Shown here one piece after another: positions 8,772-17,303 of a stretch of 64,000 nucleotides of DNA. The stretch's first letter is position 1. The number at the start of each line of letters is the position of its first letter. The notes below the pieces were generated by a model, which saw only the letters and a list, made by a program, of their open reading frames with translations, did not search any database and was not told the DNA's origin. This DNA is from Pseudomonas saponiphila (GTDB lineage Bacteria > Pseudomonadota > Gammaproteobacteria > Pseudomonadales > Pseudomonadaceae), in NCBI RefSeq assembly GCF_900105185.1, contig NZ_FNTJ01000001.1, forward strand, positions 1,847,501 through 1,911,500. The letters are read 5' to 3'. The position numbers and the translations under genes are program-made.

Positions 8772-9707
8772 ATGGCCGGCATTCTCGACACGGTAGATCA
8801 ACGCACGCAGCTGGTGGGTGAGAATCGCCTGGAAATCCTCATGTTCCGCCTGGCCGGTCGGCAGTTGTTCGCCATCAACGTCTTCAAGGTTCAGGAAGTC
8901 CTGCAACTGCCCAAGCTGACCCTCATGCCCCAGCGTCATCCGTTTGTCTGCGGTGTGGTCAACCTGCGGGGCCAGACCCTGCCGGTGATCGACCTGTCTC
9001 AGGCCATCGGTATGCGCCCGCTGGTTCCGGGGCCCAACAGCACCATCATCGTCACCGAGTACAACCGCTCGGTGCAGGCGTTCCTGGTGGGCGGTGTGGA
9101 TCGCATCGTCAACATGAACTGGGAAGCCATCATGCCGCCGCCCACCAGCGCCGGGCGCCAGCACTATCTGACGGCCATCAGCAAGGTCGACGAACAACTG
9201 GTGGAGATCATCGACGTCGAGAAGGTCCTGGCCGAAATCGTCCCCTACAATGCCAAGGTTTCCCGGGACAAGCTCGAAGATCCGGTGCTGGAGCGCGCTC
9301 GCGGTCGCGAAGTGCTGTTGGTGGACGACTCCAATGTGGCCCTCTCCCAACTGCGCGATACCCTCGGCCAGCTCGGGGTGAAGATGCATATCGCCAGTGA
9401 CGGCCTCAAGGCCCTGAACATGCTCAAGGCCTGGGCCGATACCGGGGTCGAGATGACCGACAAACTGCTGATGGTGTTCACCGATGCGGAAATGCCGGAA
9501 ATGGACGGTTACCGCCTGACCACCGAGATTCGCAACGACCCGCGTCTGCGTGGGCTGTATGTGGTGCTGCACACTTCCTTGTCCGGCAGTTTCAACGAAT
9601 CCATGGTCAAGAAGGTTGGTTGCGACAACTTCCTTTCCAAGTTCCAGCCGGACAAGCTGGTGGACGTGGTCCGTCAGCGCCTGATGCTGGACGAAGTCAG
9701 CGCCTGA
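8772..9707 (+). CDS. cheV: Chemotaxis coupling protein CheV (CheW-receiver fusion)
   Basis: The 311-residue protein starts at the ATG at 8772 (MAGILDTVDQRTQLVGENRL), with AGGAG just upstream; an earlier in-frame start at 8634 would add sequence unlike CheV. Residues about 15-165 are a CheW domain (LEILMFRLAGRQLFAINVFK; PFVCGVVNLRGQTLPVIDL). Residues about 178-305 are a receiver domain (EVLLVDDSNVALSQLRDTL; the phospho-Asp in VFTDAEMPEMDGY near residue 236; LHTSLSG; Lys in NFLSKFQPD). CheV couples chemoreceptors to CheA and is tuned by phosphorylation. A sigma-28 promoter upstream ties its expression to the flagellar regulon. The gene stands alone. Confidence 0.93.
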   Translation: MAGILDTVDQRTQLVGENRLEILMFRLAGRQLFAINVFKVQEVLQLPKLTLMPQRHPFVCGVVNLRGQTLPVIDLSQAIGMRPLVPGPNSTIIVTEYNRSVQAFLVGGVDRIVNMNWEAIMPPPTSAGRQHYLTAISKVDEQLVEIIDVEKVLAEIVPYNAKVSRDKLEDPVLERARGREVLLVDDSNVALSQLRDTLGQLGVKMHIASDGLKALNMLKAWADTGVEMTDKLLMVFTDAEMPEMDGYRLTTEIRNDPRLRGLYVVLHTSLSGSFNESMVKKVGCDNFLSKFQPDKLVDVVRQRLMLDEVSA

Positions 9708-9802
9708 GTCCGGGCCTGCGCCGACAGCCGCTCTCCCTGTGCCTTTGTTTGCTCCGAGCGCTGGTATAGGGTGAGCTTTTTTGCTCACACAGGGAGCTGG
9801 AC

Positions 9803-10606
9803 ATGCGTCTTAGCGCGCTTTATCGATACCCGTTGAAATCCGCCCGGGGCGAAACCCTGCAACAGATCGGCCTGGACAAGCTCGGGCTGCAAGGGGATCG
9901 CCGCTGGATGCTGGTGGATGAAGCCAGCGGGCGTTTTCTCACCCAGCGTGCGGTGGCGCGCATGAGTCAACTCTCGGCCCTGTACAACCAGCAGGGTGGC
10001 CTGACCCTCAGTGCCACCGGGTTTTCCAGCCTCGAAGTGCCCTTGCCGGACGCCGCGGCGGCCTTGCGTGGAGTGACCATCTGGCAGGACAGCCTGCGGG
10101 TTCCCGATGCCGGGGATGAGGCGGCTGCCTGGGTCAGTGAGTTCGTCGGCAAGCCTACCCGCCTGGTGCAGGTACCGCTGGAACGAGCGCGGAGCACCGC
10201 CGCCGGCTACGGCAGGGACGATGATCAAGTGGCGTTTGCCGATGGCTTCCCGCTGCTGCTGATTGGCCAGGCGTCCCTTGAAGATCTGTCCAGCCGGGTC
10301 GGGCGGCCACTGGAGATGCTGCGTTTTCGCCCCAATCTGGTGATCGAGGGCAGCCAGGCCTATGCCGAGGACCAATGGCGGCGCATACGGATTGGCGACC
10401 TTGAGTTTCGCGTGGTCAAGCCGTGCTCGCGCTGCATCCTGACCACCATCGACCCCCAGACCGGCGAGCGCAGCGCCGACCGCGAACCCCTGGCGACCTT
10501 GCAGAAGTACCGGGCCCAGGCCGATGGGGCGATGTTCGGGCAGAACCTGGTCAACGACGGCCCGGGTCGTCTGCAGGTGGGGATGCCAGTAACGGTGCTC
10601 GAATAA
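9803..10606 (+). CDS. MOSC domain-containing protein
   Basis: The 267-residue protein consists of an N-terminal beta-barrel MOSC_N domain (MRLSALYRYPLKSARGETLQ; LGLQGDRRWMLVDEASGRFL) and a C-terminal MOSC domain (MLRFRPNLVIEGSQAYAED; FRVVKPCSRCILTTIDPQTG). The Cys in KPCSRC corresponds to the conserved Mo/sulfur-carrying Cys of MOSC proteins such as YcbX and mARC. There is no C-terminal ferredoxin domain, unlike E. coli YcbX (about 369 residues), so any electron partner is separate. A role in molybdenum-dependent N-hydroxylated compound reduction is known for relatives and inferred here. The moaB-moeA genes nearby fit a molybdenum-using enzyme. Confidence 0.88.
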   Translation: MRLSALYRYPLKSARGETLQQIGLDKLGLQGDRRWMLVDEASGRFLTQRAVARMSQLSALYNQQGGLTLSATGFSSLEVPLPDAAAALRGVTIWQDSLRVPDAGDEAAAWVSEFVGKPTRLVQVPLERARSTAAGYGRDDDQVAFADGFPLLLIGQASLEDLSSRVGRPLEMLRFRPNLVIEGSQAYAEDQWRRIRIGDLEFRVVKPCSRCILTTIDPQTGERSADREPLATLQKYRAQADGAMFGQNLVNDGPGRLQVGMPVTVLE

Positions 10607-10624
10607 CCTTTCGCCGGCCCCAAG

Positions 10625-10660
10625 AAAAATGCCCGTCTGTTGCGCAGACGGGCATTTTTT
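10625..10660. terminator. Strong bidirectional Rho-independent terminator
   Basis: The inverted repeat ATGCCCGTCTG / CAGACGGGCAT with a 4-nt loop is flanked by A5 on the left and T6 on the right. It lies between the MOSC gene and the convergent ppnP gene and can stop both. Confidence 0.9.
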
Positions 10661-10687
10661 ATCGGTGATAAAGCCGCAGCGAGTCGA

Positions 10688-10972
10688 TCAGCCGCGGTAC
10701 TCGCACAGATAAGCGGTGTCCACCGCGACTTTCAGCTGGAACTTGCTGTTGGCCGGGACGTTGAACTGGCTGCCGGCAGGGAAGGTTTCCCAATCGGCAC
10801 TGTCGGGCAGGCGCACGGTCAGCGCGCCGGACACCACGTGCATGATTTCCCGCTGCGCCGTACCGAACTCGTATTCGCCCGGGGCCATGACGCCAATGGT
10901 GGCTGGGCCTTCGGCCGTGCCGAAGGCAATCGACTTGACGGTGCCGTCGAAGTACTCGTTGACTTTAAACAT
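10688..10972 (-). CDS. ppnP: Pyrimidine/purine nucleoside phosphorylase PpnP (DUF1255)
   Basis: The 94-residue small cupin matches the PpnP/YaiE family over its full length. Characteristic blocks are [53 protein letters not shown] and [17 protein letters not shown]. The family phosphorolyses several nucleosides to free base and ribose-1-phosphate in the cytoplasm. The length is the family's usual length and the start has an AGGAA RBS. It is a single-gene unit ending at the shared terminator. Confidence 0.93.
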   Translation of the reverse strand: MFKVNEYFDGTVKSIAFGTAEGPATIGVMAPGEYEFGTAQREIMHVVSGALTVRLPDSADWETFPAGSQFNVPANSKFQLKVAVDTAYLCEYRG

Positions 10973-11046
10973 GGGCGATTCCTCAAGAAAGGGTCAAAAA
11001 GGCTGGCCAGTATGCACAAGGCCTCAAGGGCCGTCACCTGCCGCCA

Positions 11047-11586
11047 TCAAGGAAGAATCAGGGGCAACAGGCGCGCGGTATTGCGCGCATCTTCCAGGGC
11101 CCGATGCTGTTGGCCGTTGAACTGCATGCCGGCCAGTTGCAGGGCGGCATTCAGTCCCAGAGGACGTTCCAGGCGCCGGGCCTTGGCAAAGCGCTGCTTG
11201 AGGTTCATGTGCGGCACTTCATTCAGCAGGCTGTGCAACTGCTGGTTGTGCCATTCCAGCTGCAACTGCTTGCGGTCGTAGTCGCCCCAGCTGGCCCAAC
11301 CCTCCAGGCGCGGCCGATGCTGGCCCAGCCAGCGCTCGAACAGGGTCCAGACCTCGCTCAGGGGCGCGGCGCTGTCGATGTTGGCTTGGGTGATATGGGT
11401 CAGTTCGCGACAGAACGGCGTCAGCCGAGGGCGTCGCAAGGGGCGGACGAAACGCTGGAAGTGGTCTTGTTCGCGGCCTTGGCGGTTGACCAGGGTGGCG
11501 CCGATTTCGATGATTTCCATCTCGCTCACCGGCCAGCCCCCTTCATCCGTCGTGGCTTCCAAATCTATTACCAGCCAGTGGGGCAT
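11047..11586 (-). CDS. DEDDh 3'-5' exonuclease (ERI-1/KapD-like)
   Basis: The 179-residue exonuclease carries the ExoI motif near the N-terminus (WLVIDLEATTDEGG, giving the first Asp and Glu), the ExoII Asp in the WASWGDYDRKQL block and the ExoIII motif HRALEDARNTARL, whose HxxxxD makes it a DEDDh enzyme. The arrangement SEMEIIEIGATLVN and LTHITQANIDSA is typical of the ERI-1/3'hExo-like subgroup, which trims RNA or short DNA ends. Its substrate in bacteria is not established. It lies between ppnP and atuF on the same strand but separated from both by short gaps. Confidence 0.88.
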   Translation of the reverse strand: MPHWLVIDLEATTDEGGWPVSEMEIIEIGATLVNRQGREQDHFQRFVRPLRRPRLTPFCRELTHITQANIDSAAPLSEVWTLFERWLGQHRPRLEGWASWGDYDRKQLQLEWHNQQLHSLLNEVPHMNLKQRFAKARRLERPLGLNAALQLAGMQFNGQQHRALEDARNTARLLPLILP

Positions 11587-11648
11587 CGCAAATTCCAGCC
11601 TTCAACATCCTGATGAGGCTTGAGCGTAGCCAAAGCTGCAGCATCCGC

Positions 11649-13634
11649 CTAGTGCTCCATTTCCGGGGCGCCAGCGGGCGCTTGCACCTCCAGAAGGATC
11701 TGCCGGCTCTTCACCTGATCACCAAGGTTGACCTGAAGCCGGGTGATCACCCCATCGATCCCGGCCTTGAGTGGGTGTTCCATCTTCATCGCCTCCAGCA
11801 CCAGCAGCAGTTGGCCCTTGCTGACGCGCATGCCCTCGGTGACTTGCACATCGACGATGGCCCCGTCCATGGGGGCCTTGACGGTGCCGCCATGGGTGTC
11901 CGACTGGCCCTGTACCGGCGCGAGGCTCAGGTCCTGCAGGTGCAGGCTGCCACTGGCGCTGCCCAGCCACAGCTCGCCGTCCTGCAGACGGTAGGCGTAG
12001 TGGCGCCGGATGCCATTGACCTCCAGGCTGGCCCTTCGGCCATCGGCGGCGCAGATTTTCACCTCGTGCAGCACATCCGCCTGCCGCACCTGCAACCGGC
12101 CGGTTGCCGAAGCGCTCAGTTGCAGCGACCACTGCTGCTCACCCAGGCCCAGTCGATAGAGCAGGGGCGCGCCGGCCTGATTGCGCCAGGCGCGAAAGGC
12201 CACGCCGTGGTGGCTGGCGCTGTGCTGATAGAACAGCGCTGCGGCGATCGCCAGATCCTTGTCGCCGGGCTCCTGAGGTTGCAGGCTTGGGTCTTGCGCG
12301 AAGTGTTCGGCGATAAAGGCGGTGCTGAATCGGCCGCTGGCAAATACCGGATGCCGAAGCAGACCGGCGAGCAGCCGGCGATTGCTCTCGAGCCCCAGCA
12401 GCACGCAGTCTTCGACCCCGCGCAAGAGCTTGCGCCGGGCTTCCTCGCGGGTGGCGCCGTGGGCAATCAGCTTGCCCAGCATCGGGTCGTAGAACGGGCT
12501 GATCCACTGGCCTTCCTGCAAGCCATGGTCGGTGCGCAGCCCCGGCGCCGGCTCCCAGCGCAGGACCTGGCCGGTCTGCGGCAGGAAGTTCTGCGCCGGG
12601 TCCTCGGCGTACAGCCGCACCTCGATGGCGTGTCCCTTGAGCTGCACCTGCTCCTGGCTCAGGGGCAGCGGCTCGCCGGCGGCCACTTGCAGTTGCAGGG
12701 CCACCAGATCCAGGCCGGTCACCAGCTCGGTCACCGGATGCTCGACCTGCAAGCGGGTGTTCATTTCCAGGAAGTAGAACCGGCCTCCCGCGTCCAGCAG
12801 GAACTCCACGGTGCCGGCCCCGACATAGTTCACCGCGCGCCCGGCCTTGAGCGCTGCCTCGCCCATGGCCCGACGCAGTTCCTCGGTCATCACCGGGCAG
12901 GGTGATTCCTCGATGACCTTCTGATGGCGGCGCTGGATCGAGCAGTCCCGCTCTCCCAAGTAGATCAGATGACCGTGGTGATCGCCGAACACTTGCATTT
13001 CCACGTGCCGGGGCTCGATCAGCGCCTGTTCCAGAATCAGCTCGTCGCTGCCGAAGGCGTGCAGGGCTTCCGAGCGCGCGGTGCGGATCTGTTCCAGCAG
13101 ATCCTCGTGCTCCTGCACCAGACGCATGCCGCGCCCGCCACCGCCGGCGCTGGCCTTGATCATCAGCGGGTAACCGATGCGCTGTGCCTCGCGCTGCAGG
13201 GTCGCGTCAGCCTGGTCTTCGCCCTGATAGCCCTGGATACAGGGCACACCGGCTTCGAGCATGGCGATTTTCGAACGGCGCTTGCTGCCCATCAACTCAA
13301 TGGCAGCGGCGCTGGGGCCGATGAAGGTGATGCCGGCGGCGGTGCAGGCGGCGGCGAATTCGTGGTTTTCCGAGAGAAAGCCGTAGCCCGGGTGGATGGC
13401 GTCGGCGCCACTGCGACGGGCAGCGTCGAGGATCGCCTCGCTGTTGAGGTATGACTGCTGCACTGGCGATGGGCCGATGTGCAGGGCTTCGTCGGCCATG
13501 TGCACATGCAGCGCGTCGGCGTCGGCGTCGCTGTACACCGCCACGGTGCGATAGCCCAGGGCTTGGGCAGTGCGCTGGATGCGGCAGGCGATTTCGCCGC
13601 GGTTGGCGATCAGGATCTTGCTGAAATTGGGCAT
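11649..13634 (-). CDS. atuF: Geranyl-CoA carboxylase biotin-containing alpha subunit AtuF
   Basis: The 661-residue protein has an N-terminal biotin carboxylase (KILIANRGEIACRIQRTAQA; the ATP-grasp loop KASAGGGGRGMRLV; FLEMNTRLQVEHPVTE) and a C-terminal biotinyl domain whose biotin Lys sits in VLEAMKMEHPL near residue 617. With AtuC it carboxylates cis-geranyl-CoA to isohexenylglutaconyl-CoA. The ATG at 13632-13634 was chosen because homology starts at MPNFSKILIANRGE; upstream in-frame sequence belongs to the adjacent gene. Methylcrotonyl-CoA and acetyl-CoA carboxylase alpha subunits look similar. The surrounding atuA, atuB, atuD and atuR genes are what make this the geranyl-CoA enzyme. Confidence 0.9.
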   Translation of the reverse strand: MPNFSKILIANRGEIACRIQRTAQALGYRTVAVYSDADADALHVHMADEALHIGPSPVQQSYLNSEAILDAARRSGADAIHPGYGFLSENHEFAAACTAAGITFIGPSAAAIELMGSKRRSKIAMLEAGVPCIQGYQGEDQADATLQREAQRIGYPLMIKASAGGGGRGMRLVQEHEDLLEQIRTARSEALHAFGSDELILEQALIEPRHVEMQVFGDHHGHLIYLGERDCSIQRRHQKVIEESPCPVMTEELRRAMGEAALKAGRAVNYVGAGTVEFLLDAGGRFYFLEMNTRLQVEHPVTELVTGLDLVALQLQVAAGEPLPLSQEQVQLKGHAIEVRLYAEDPAQNFLPQTGQVLRWEPAPGLRTDHGLQEGQWISPFYDPMLGKLIAHGATREEARRKLLRGVEDCVLLGLESNRRLLAGLLRHPVFASGRFSTAFIAEHFAQDPSLQPQEPGDKDLAIAAALFYQHSASHHGVAFRAWRNQAGAPLLYRLGLGEQQWSLQLSASATGRLQVRQADVLHEVKICAADGRRASLEVNGIRRHYAYRLQDGELWLGSASGSLHLQDLSLAPVQGQSDTHGGTVKAPMDGAIVDVQVTEGMRVSKGQLLLVLEAMKMEHPLKAGIDGVITRLQVNLGDQVKSRQILLEVQAPAGAPEMEH

Positions 13635-13662
13635 ACGGGCTCCCGGGAATCGGTGGAGGGGC

Positions 13663-13684
13663 GTTCGCCGGCAAGCCGGCTCCA
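13663..13684. repeat. Single REP palindrome
   Basis: The sequence GCCGGCAAGCCGGC (arms 13667-13672 and 13675-13680) in its TTCGCCGGCAAGCCGGCTCC context is the common Pseudomonas REP core. It lies in the 58-base gap between atuE and atuF and may form a stem-loop that influences mRNA stability within the operon. Confidence 0.7.
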
Positions 13685-13692
13685 GCCAGGGC

Positions 13693-14490
13693 TCAGTTGG
13701 CCCAGGCCGGTGGGCGTTTTTGCACGAAGGCCAGGGTGCCCTCGACCCCTTCTTCGCCCATGACCGCGTTGGCGAAGTCGCTGGCGGCCTGGTCCAGCAA
13801 CGGGCCCCGGGGCTGTTCGACACTGGCCAGCAGCAGGGCCTTGGTCGCCGCATTGGCCCCGGGTGCGCAGCGCAGCACCTGGGCCAGCTGCTGCTCAAGG
13901 CGTGCCTGCAGAGCCTGGGCATCGGGCTCGACAAAGTGCACCAGCCCCAGGCGCTGGGCCTCGGCACCGTCGAAGCGGGCGGCGGTCAGGGTCAGGCGCC
14001 GAGCCTGGGTCAGGCCGATGCGCTGCACCACGAACGGGGCAATCTGTGCCGGCAGCAGGCCCAGGCTGGTTTCCGGCATGCCGAACTGCGCCGATTGCTC
14101 GGCAATGGCGATGTCGCTGACACAGGCCAGGCCGAAGCCGCCTCCCAGCACCGCTCCTTGCAACAGGCAAATCAGCACCTGGGGCATTTGCTGCGCCTCT
14201 TCCAGCAGGGCGCCGAAGGCCCGGTTCAATTCCCGGTAGGCGGCGCTGCCGTGGGCTCGGGCGCCGGCCATGTCCTTGAGGTCGCCGCCGGCGCAGAAGT
14301 GCTCGCCAGCGCCACGCAGAACCAGGGCGCGGACGCTGCGCCGGTCACGCACTGCCGCCATCACCATGCGCAGTTCGGCGACCATTTGCAGGCTCATGGC
14401 GTTGCGGCTTTCGGGACGGTTGAGGCGGATCAACAGCACGCCGTTGCGCGACTCCAGCAACAGCGTCTGGCACGCCGGAAGCGGGCTCAT
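13693..14490 (-). CDS. atuE: Isohexenylglutaconyl-CoA hydratase AtuE
   Basis: The 265-residue crotonase-fold enzyme shows LLIRLNRPESRNAMS, LVLRGAGEHFCAGGDLKDMA (oxyanion-hole strand) and LQGAVLGGGFGLACVSDIAI with FGMPETSLGLLPAQ (second oxyanion-hole Gly and active-site Glu). AtuE hydrates isohexenylglutaconyl-CoA to 3-hydroxy-3-isohexenylglutaryl-CoA, the step before cleavage to acetate and methylcrotonyl units. The ATG at 14488-14490 overlaps the atuD stop (ATGA), giving translational coupling. Sequence alone cannot separate AtuE from the leucine-pathway hydratase; the operon context does. Confidence 0.88.
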   Translation of the reverse strand: MSPLPACQTLLLESRNGVLLIRLNRPESRNAMSLQMVAELRMVMAAVRDRRSVRALVLRGAGEHFCAGGDLKDMAGARAHGSAAYRELNRAFGALLEEAQQMPQVLICLLQGAVLGGGFGLACVSDIAIAEQSAQFGMPETSLGLLPAQIAPFVVQRIGLTQARRLTLTAARFDGAEAQRLGLVHFVEPDAQALQARLEQQLAQVLRCAPGANAATKALLLASVEQPRGPLLDQAASDFANAVMGEEGVEGTLAFVQKRPPAWAN

Positions 14491-15644
14491 TGCTTTTTCC
14501 CCGGCAGGATGCCCATGAGTTTGCAGATGATCCCCAGCATGATCTCGTCGGCACCACCGCCGATCGACACCAGGCGCACGTCGCGATAGGCCCGGGCCAC
14601 CGGGTTGTCCCACATGAAGCCCATGCCGCCCCAGTATTGCAGGCAGCTGTCGCTGACCTCGCGGCCCAAGCGCCCGGCCTTGAGCTTGGCCATGGAGGCC
14701 AGGCGGGTCACGTCCTGGCCGCGCACGTACTGCTCGGTGGCCTGGTAGACCAGGGCCCGCAGGCATTCGATTTCGGTGGACAGTTCGGCCAGGCGGAAGT
14801 GGATCACCTGGTTGTCGATCAGCGGGCTGCCGAAGGTGCGGCGCTCCCTGCAGTATTCGATGGTGCTGTCGACGCAGTATTCCAGGCCCTTGATCATGTT
14901 CGCCGCGCCGAACAGCCGTTCCTCCTGAAACTGCAGCATCTGCATCATGAACCCCGCGCCCTCATGACCGATGCGGTTGCGCTGGGGCACTCGCACATTG
15001 TCGAAGAACACCTGGGCGGTTTCCGAGCTGCGCATGCCGAGCTTGTCCAGGTGCGAACTGAGGCTGATGCCGGGAGTGTTCATCGGCACCATGATCAGCG
15101 ACTTGTTGACATGGGGCTTGTCGTCCGAGGTATTGGCCAACAGACAGATGAAGTCGGCGCTGGGGGAGTTGGTGATCCACATCTTGCTGCCGTTGATCAC
15201 GTAGTCGTCACCGTCCTTGCGCGCATGGGTCTTGAGCCCGGCGACATCGGAGCCGGCGCCGACTTCGGAGACGCCGATGCAGCCCACCTGTTCGCCGCTG
15301 ATGGCCGGGCGCAGGAATTGTTCGCGCAGTTCATCGGAGCCGAAGCGCGCCAGGGCCGGGGTGCACATGTCGGTCTGCACGCCGATGGACATGGGAATGC
15401 CGCCGCAATGGATGGTGCCGAACTCCTCGGCGGCGACGATGGAGTAGCTGTAGTCCAGGCCCATGCCGCCGAATTTTTCCGGCTTGGAGATGCCCAGCAG
15501 CCCCAGCTCGCCAGCCTTGCGGAAGATCTCGTGGATGGGAAAGCGTCCGGCCTTCTCCCATTCCTCGACATGGGGATTGATCTCGCGGTCGACAAAATGG
15601 CGCACCGTGCGCCGCAGTTCTTCGTGTTCCTGGGTGAAGATCAT
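14487..15644 (-). CDS. atuD: Citronellyl-CoA dehydrogenase AtuD
   Basis: The 385-residue protein is a full-length acyl-CoA dehydrogenase: N-terminal helices (MIFTQEHEELRRTVRHFVDR), the FAD-binding middle domain (IGVSEVGAGSDVAGLKTHA; YVINGSKMWITNSPSADF) and the C-terminal domain (ERRTFGSPLIDNQVIHFRL; YWGGMGFMWDNPVARAYRD; VSIGGGADEIMLGIICK). In the acyclic-terpene pathway it oxidises citronellyl-CoA to cis-geranyl-CoA and passes electrons to ETF. It lies between atuC and atuE in the published P. aeruginosa order. There is a 39-base gap from atuC. Confidence 0.9.
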   Translation of the reverse strand: MIFTQEHEELRRTVRHFVDREINPHVEEWEKAGRFPIHEIFRKAGELGLLGISKPEKFGGMGLDYSYSIVAAEEFGTIHCGGIPMSIGVQTDMCTPALARFGSDELREQFLRPAISGEQVGCIGVSEVGAGSDVAGLKTHARKDGDDYVINGSKMWITNSPSADFICLLANTSDDKPHVNKSLIMVPMNTPGISLSSHLDKLGMRSSETAQVFFDNVRVPQRNRIGHEGAGFMMQMLQFQEERLFGAANMIKGLEYCVDSTIEYCRERRTFGSPLIDNQVIHFRLAELSTEIECLRALVYQATEQYVRGQDVTRLASMAKLKAGRLGREVSDSCLQYWGGMGFMWDNPVARAYRDVRLVSIGGGADEIMLGIICKLMGILPGKKQ

Positions 15645-15683
15645 GGGGTTCTCCTCAAGTGGGTCAGACCGCGAAATGTCCTG

Positions 15684-17300
15684 TCAAAACCGCGCCACGC
15701 CGAAGCTATTGGGCGCCAATTCCCGCACCTGCGCTTCGTGGCAAATATCCAGCAGGTAGCCCAGCAGCGTGCGGGTATCCCTGGGGTCGATCAGTCCGTC
15801 GTCCCACAGGTTGGCGCTGCCATACAAGGCGGTGGACTGGCTGTCGAGCTTCTGCGCGGTGACCTGCTCCAGCATGTCGAGCATCTTCGGGTCGGCTTCC
15901 TGGCCGTTCTTCGCATGCTTGGCCTCGGTGACGATGCGCAGCACCTTGCCGGCCTGGGCGCCGCCCATCACCGCCGTGCGGCTGTTGGGCCAGGCGAAGA
16001 TGAAGCGCGGGTCCAGGCCGCGGCCGCACATGGCGTAGTTGCCGGCACCGTAGGAACCGCCGACAACGATGGTCAGTTTCGGCACTCGGGCATTGGCCAC
16101 CGCCTGGATCATCTTCGCCCCGTGCTTGATCACCCCTTGCTGTTCGGACTCGGTGCCCACCATGAACCCGGTGGTGTTGTGGAAGAACAGCAGCGGCGTG
16201 CGGCTCTGGTCGCACAGCTGGATGAACTGCGCGGCCTTGCTCGCGCCCTGGGGCGTGATCGGGCCGTTGTTGCCGATAAAGCCGCAGGCCCGGCCCTGGA
16301 TCTGCAAGTGGCCGCACAGGGTCTGGGCATCGAACTCGCCCTTGAACTCCAGGAACTGCGAGCCGTCCGCCAGGCGAGCGACGATTTCCCGGGCGTCGTA
16401 GGGCTTTTTCGGGTCAGCGGGAATCAGCCCGAGCAATTCGTCGATGGGGTACAGCGGCTCGTTCCAGGTCCGCGTCGGCTGCACCGGCAACTGGGCATTC
16501 CACGGCAGCAGGCTGACGATCTCGCGGACGATGCGGATGCCGTCGGCATCGTTCTGCGCCAGGTACTCGGCGGTGCCGGCGACCTGGGCGTGCATCTCGG
16601 CGCCCCCCAGTTGTTCATCGGTGGCCACTTCACCGGTGGCGGCCTTGAGCAGCGGCGGGCCGGCGAGAAATAGCTTGGCCTTGCCGCGCACCACCACCAC
16701 GTAATCCGAGAGCCCGGGCTGATAGGCGCCGCCGGCGGTGGCCGAGCCGTGGACCACGGTGATCTGCGGCAGGCCCATGGCCGACATTCGTGCCTGATTG
16801 GCGAAGCTGCGCGCGCCTTCGACGAAGATTTCCGCGGCGTAGTTGAGGTTGGCGCCGCCGCTTTCCGCCAGGGTCACCACCGGCAACTTGTTCTCCATGG
16901 CGATCTGTTGCAGGCGCAGGGATTTCTTCAGGCCGCTGGGGGAAATGGTGCCGCCCTTGATCGCACTGTTGTTGGCCACCACCAGCATGCGCACCCCGCA
17001 TACATAACCGATGCCGGCGATCAGCCCGCCGCCGGCCTGGCTGCCGTCCTTGTCGTCGTGCAGCTTGTAGCCGGCCAAGCTAGCCAGCTCAAGAAAGGGC
17101 GCGCCCGGGTCCAGCAGCAGGTTGAGGCGCTCACGGGGCAGTAACTGGCCGCGCTGGTCGAACCTGGCCTTGGCCTCGGCCGCCTTGTTCAGCAGGTCTT
17201 GCTGCAACTGCTGCACCTGTTGCAGGCCCGCCAGCATCGCTTCGCGGTTCTCGGCGAACGACGGGCTGTGGGGATCGAGCTGGGACTGGATCACCGGCAT
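15684..17300 (-). CDS. atuC: Geranyl-CoA carboxylase carboxyltransferase beta subunit AtuC
   Basis: The 538-residue carboxyltransferase contains the paired crotonase-like domains: ERLNLLLDPGAPFLELASLA, NNSAIKGGTISPSGLKK and LAESGGANLNYAAEIFVEGA in the first half; GFIGNNGPITPQGASKAAQF, LLFFHNTTGFMVGTESEQQG and VVGGSYGAGNYAMCGRGLDP in the second. It transfers CO2 from biotin on AtuF to geranyl-CoA. The length fits MCC/GCC beta subunits. It is preceded by only three bases after atuB, a tight operon junction. Distinction from LiuB/MccB is by gene neighbourhood. Confidence 0.9.
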   Translation of the reverse strand: MPVIQSQLDPHSPSFAENREAMLAGLQQVQQLQQDLLNKAAEAKARFDQRGQLLPRERLNLLLDPGAPFLELASLAGYKLHDDKDGSQAGGGLIAGIGYVCGVRMLVVANNSAIKGGTISPSGLKKSLRLQQIAMENKLPVVTLAESGGANLNYAAEIFVEGARSFANQARMSAMGLPQITVVHGSATAGGAYQPGLSDYVVVVRGKAKLFLAGPPLLKAATGEVATDEQLGGAEMHAQVAGTAEYLAQNDADGIRIVREIVSLLPWNAQLPVQPTRTWNEPLYPIDELLGLIPADPKKPYDAREIVARLADGSQFLEFKGEFDAQTLCGHLQIQGRACGFIGNNGPITPQGASKAAQFIQLCDQSRTPLLFFHNTTGFMVGTESEQQGVIKHGAKMIQAVANARVPKLTIVVGGSYGAGNYAMCGRGLDPRFIFAWPNSRTAVMGGAQAGKVLRIVTEAKHAKNGQEADPKMLDMLEQVTAQKLDSQSTALYGSANLWDDGLIDPRDTRTLLGYLLDICHEAQVRELAPNSFGVARF

Positions 17301-17303
17301 GAC

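Noticed and set aside
11649..13967. Longer start for atuF at 13967
   Set aside because: The extra residues lie in atuE coding sequence read out of frame; the conserved biotin carboxylase begins at 13634.
14490..16673. 727-codon plus-strand frame opposite atuD and atuC
   Set aside because: Composition is that of a reverse-complement shadow, while both minus-strand genes are full-length known enzymes.
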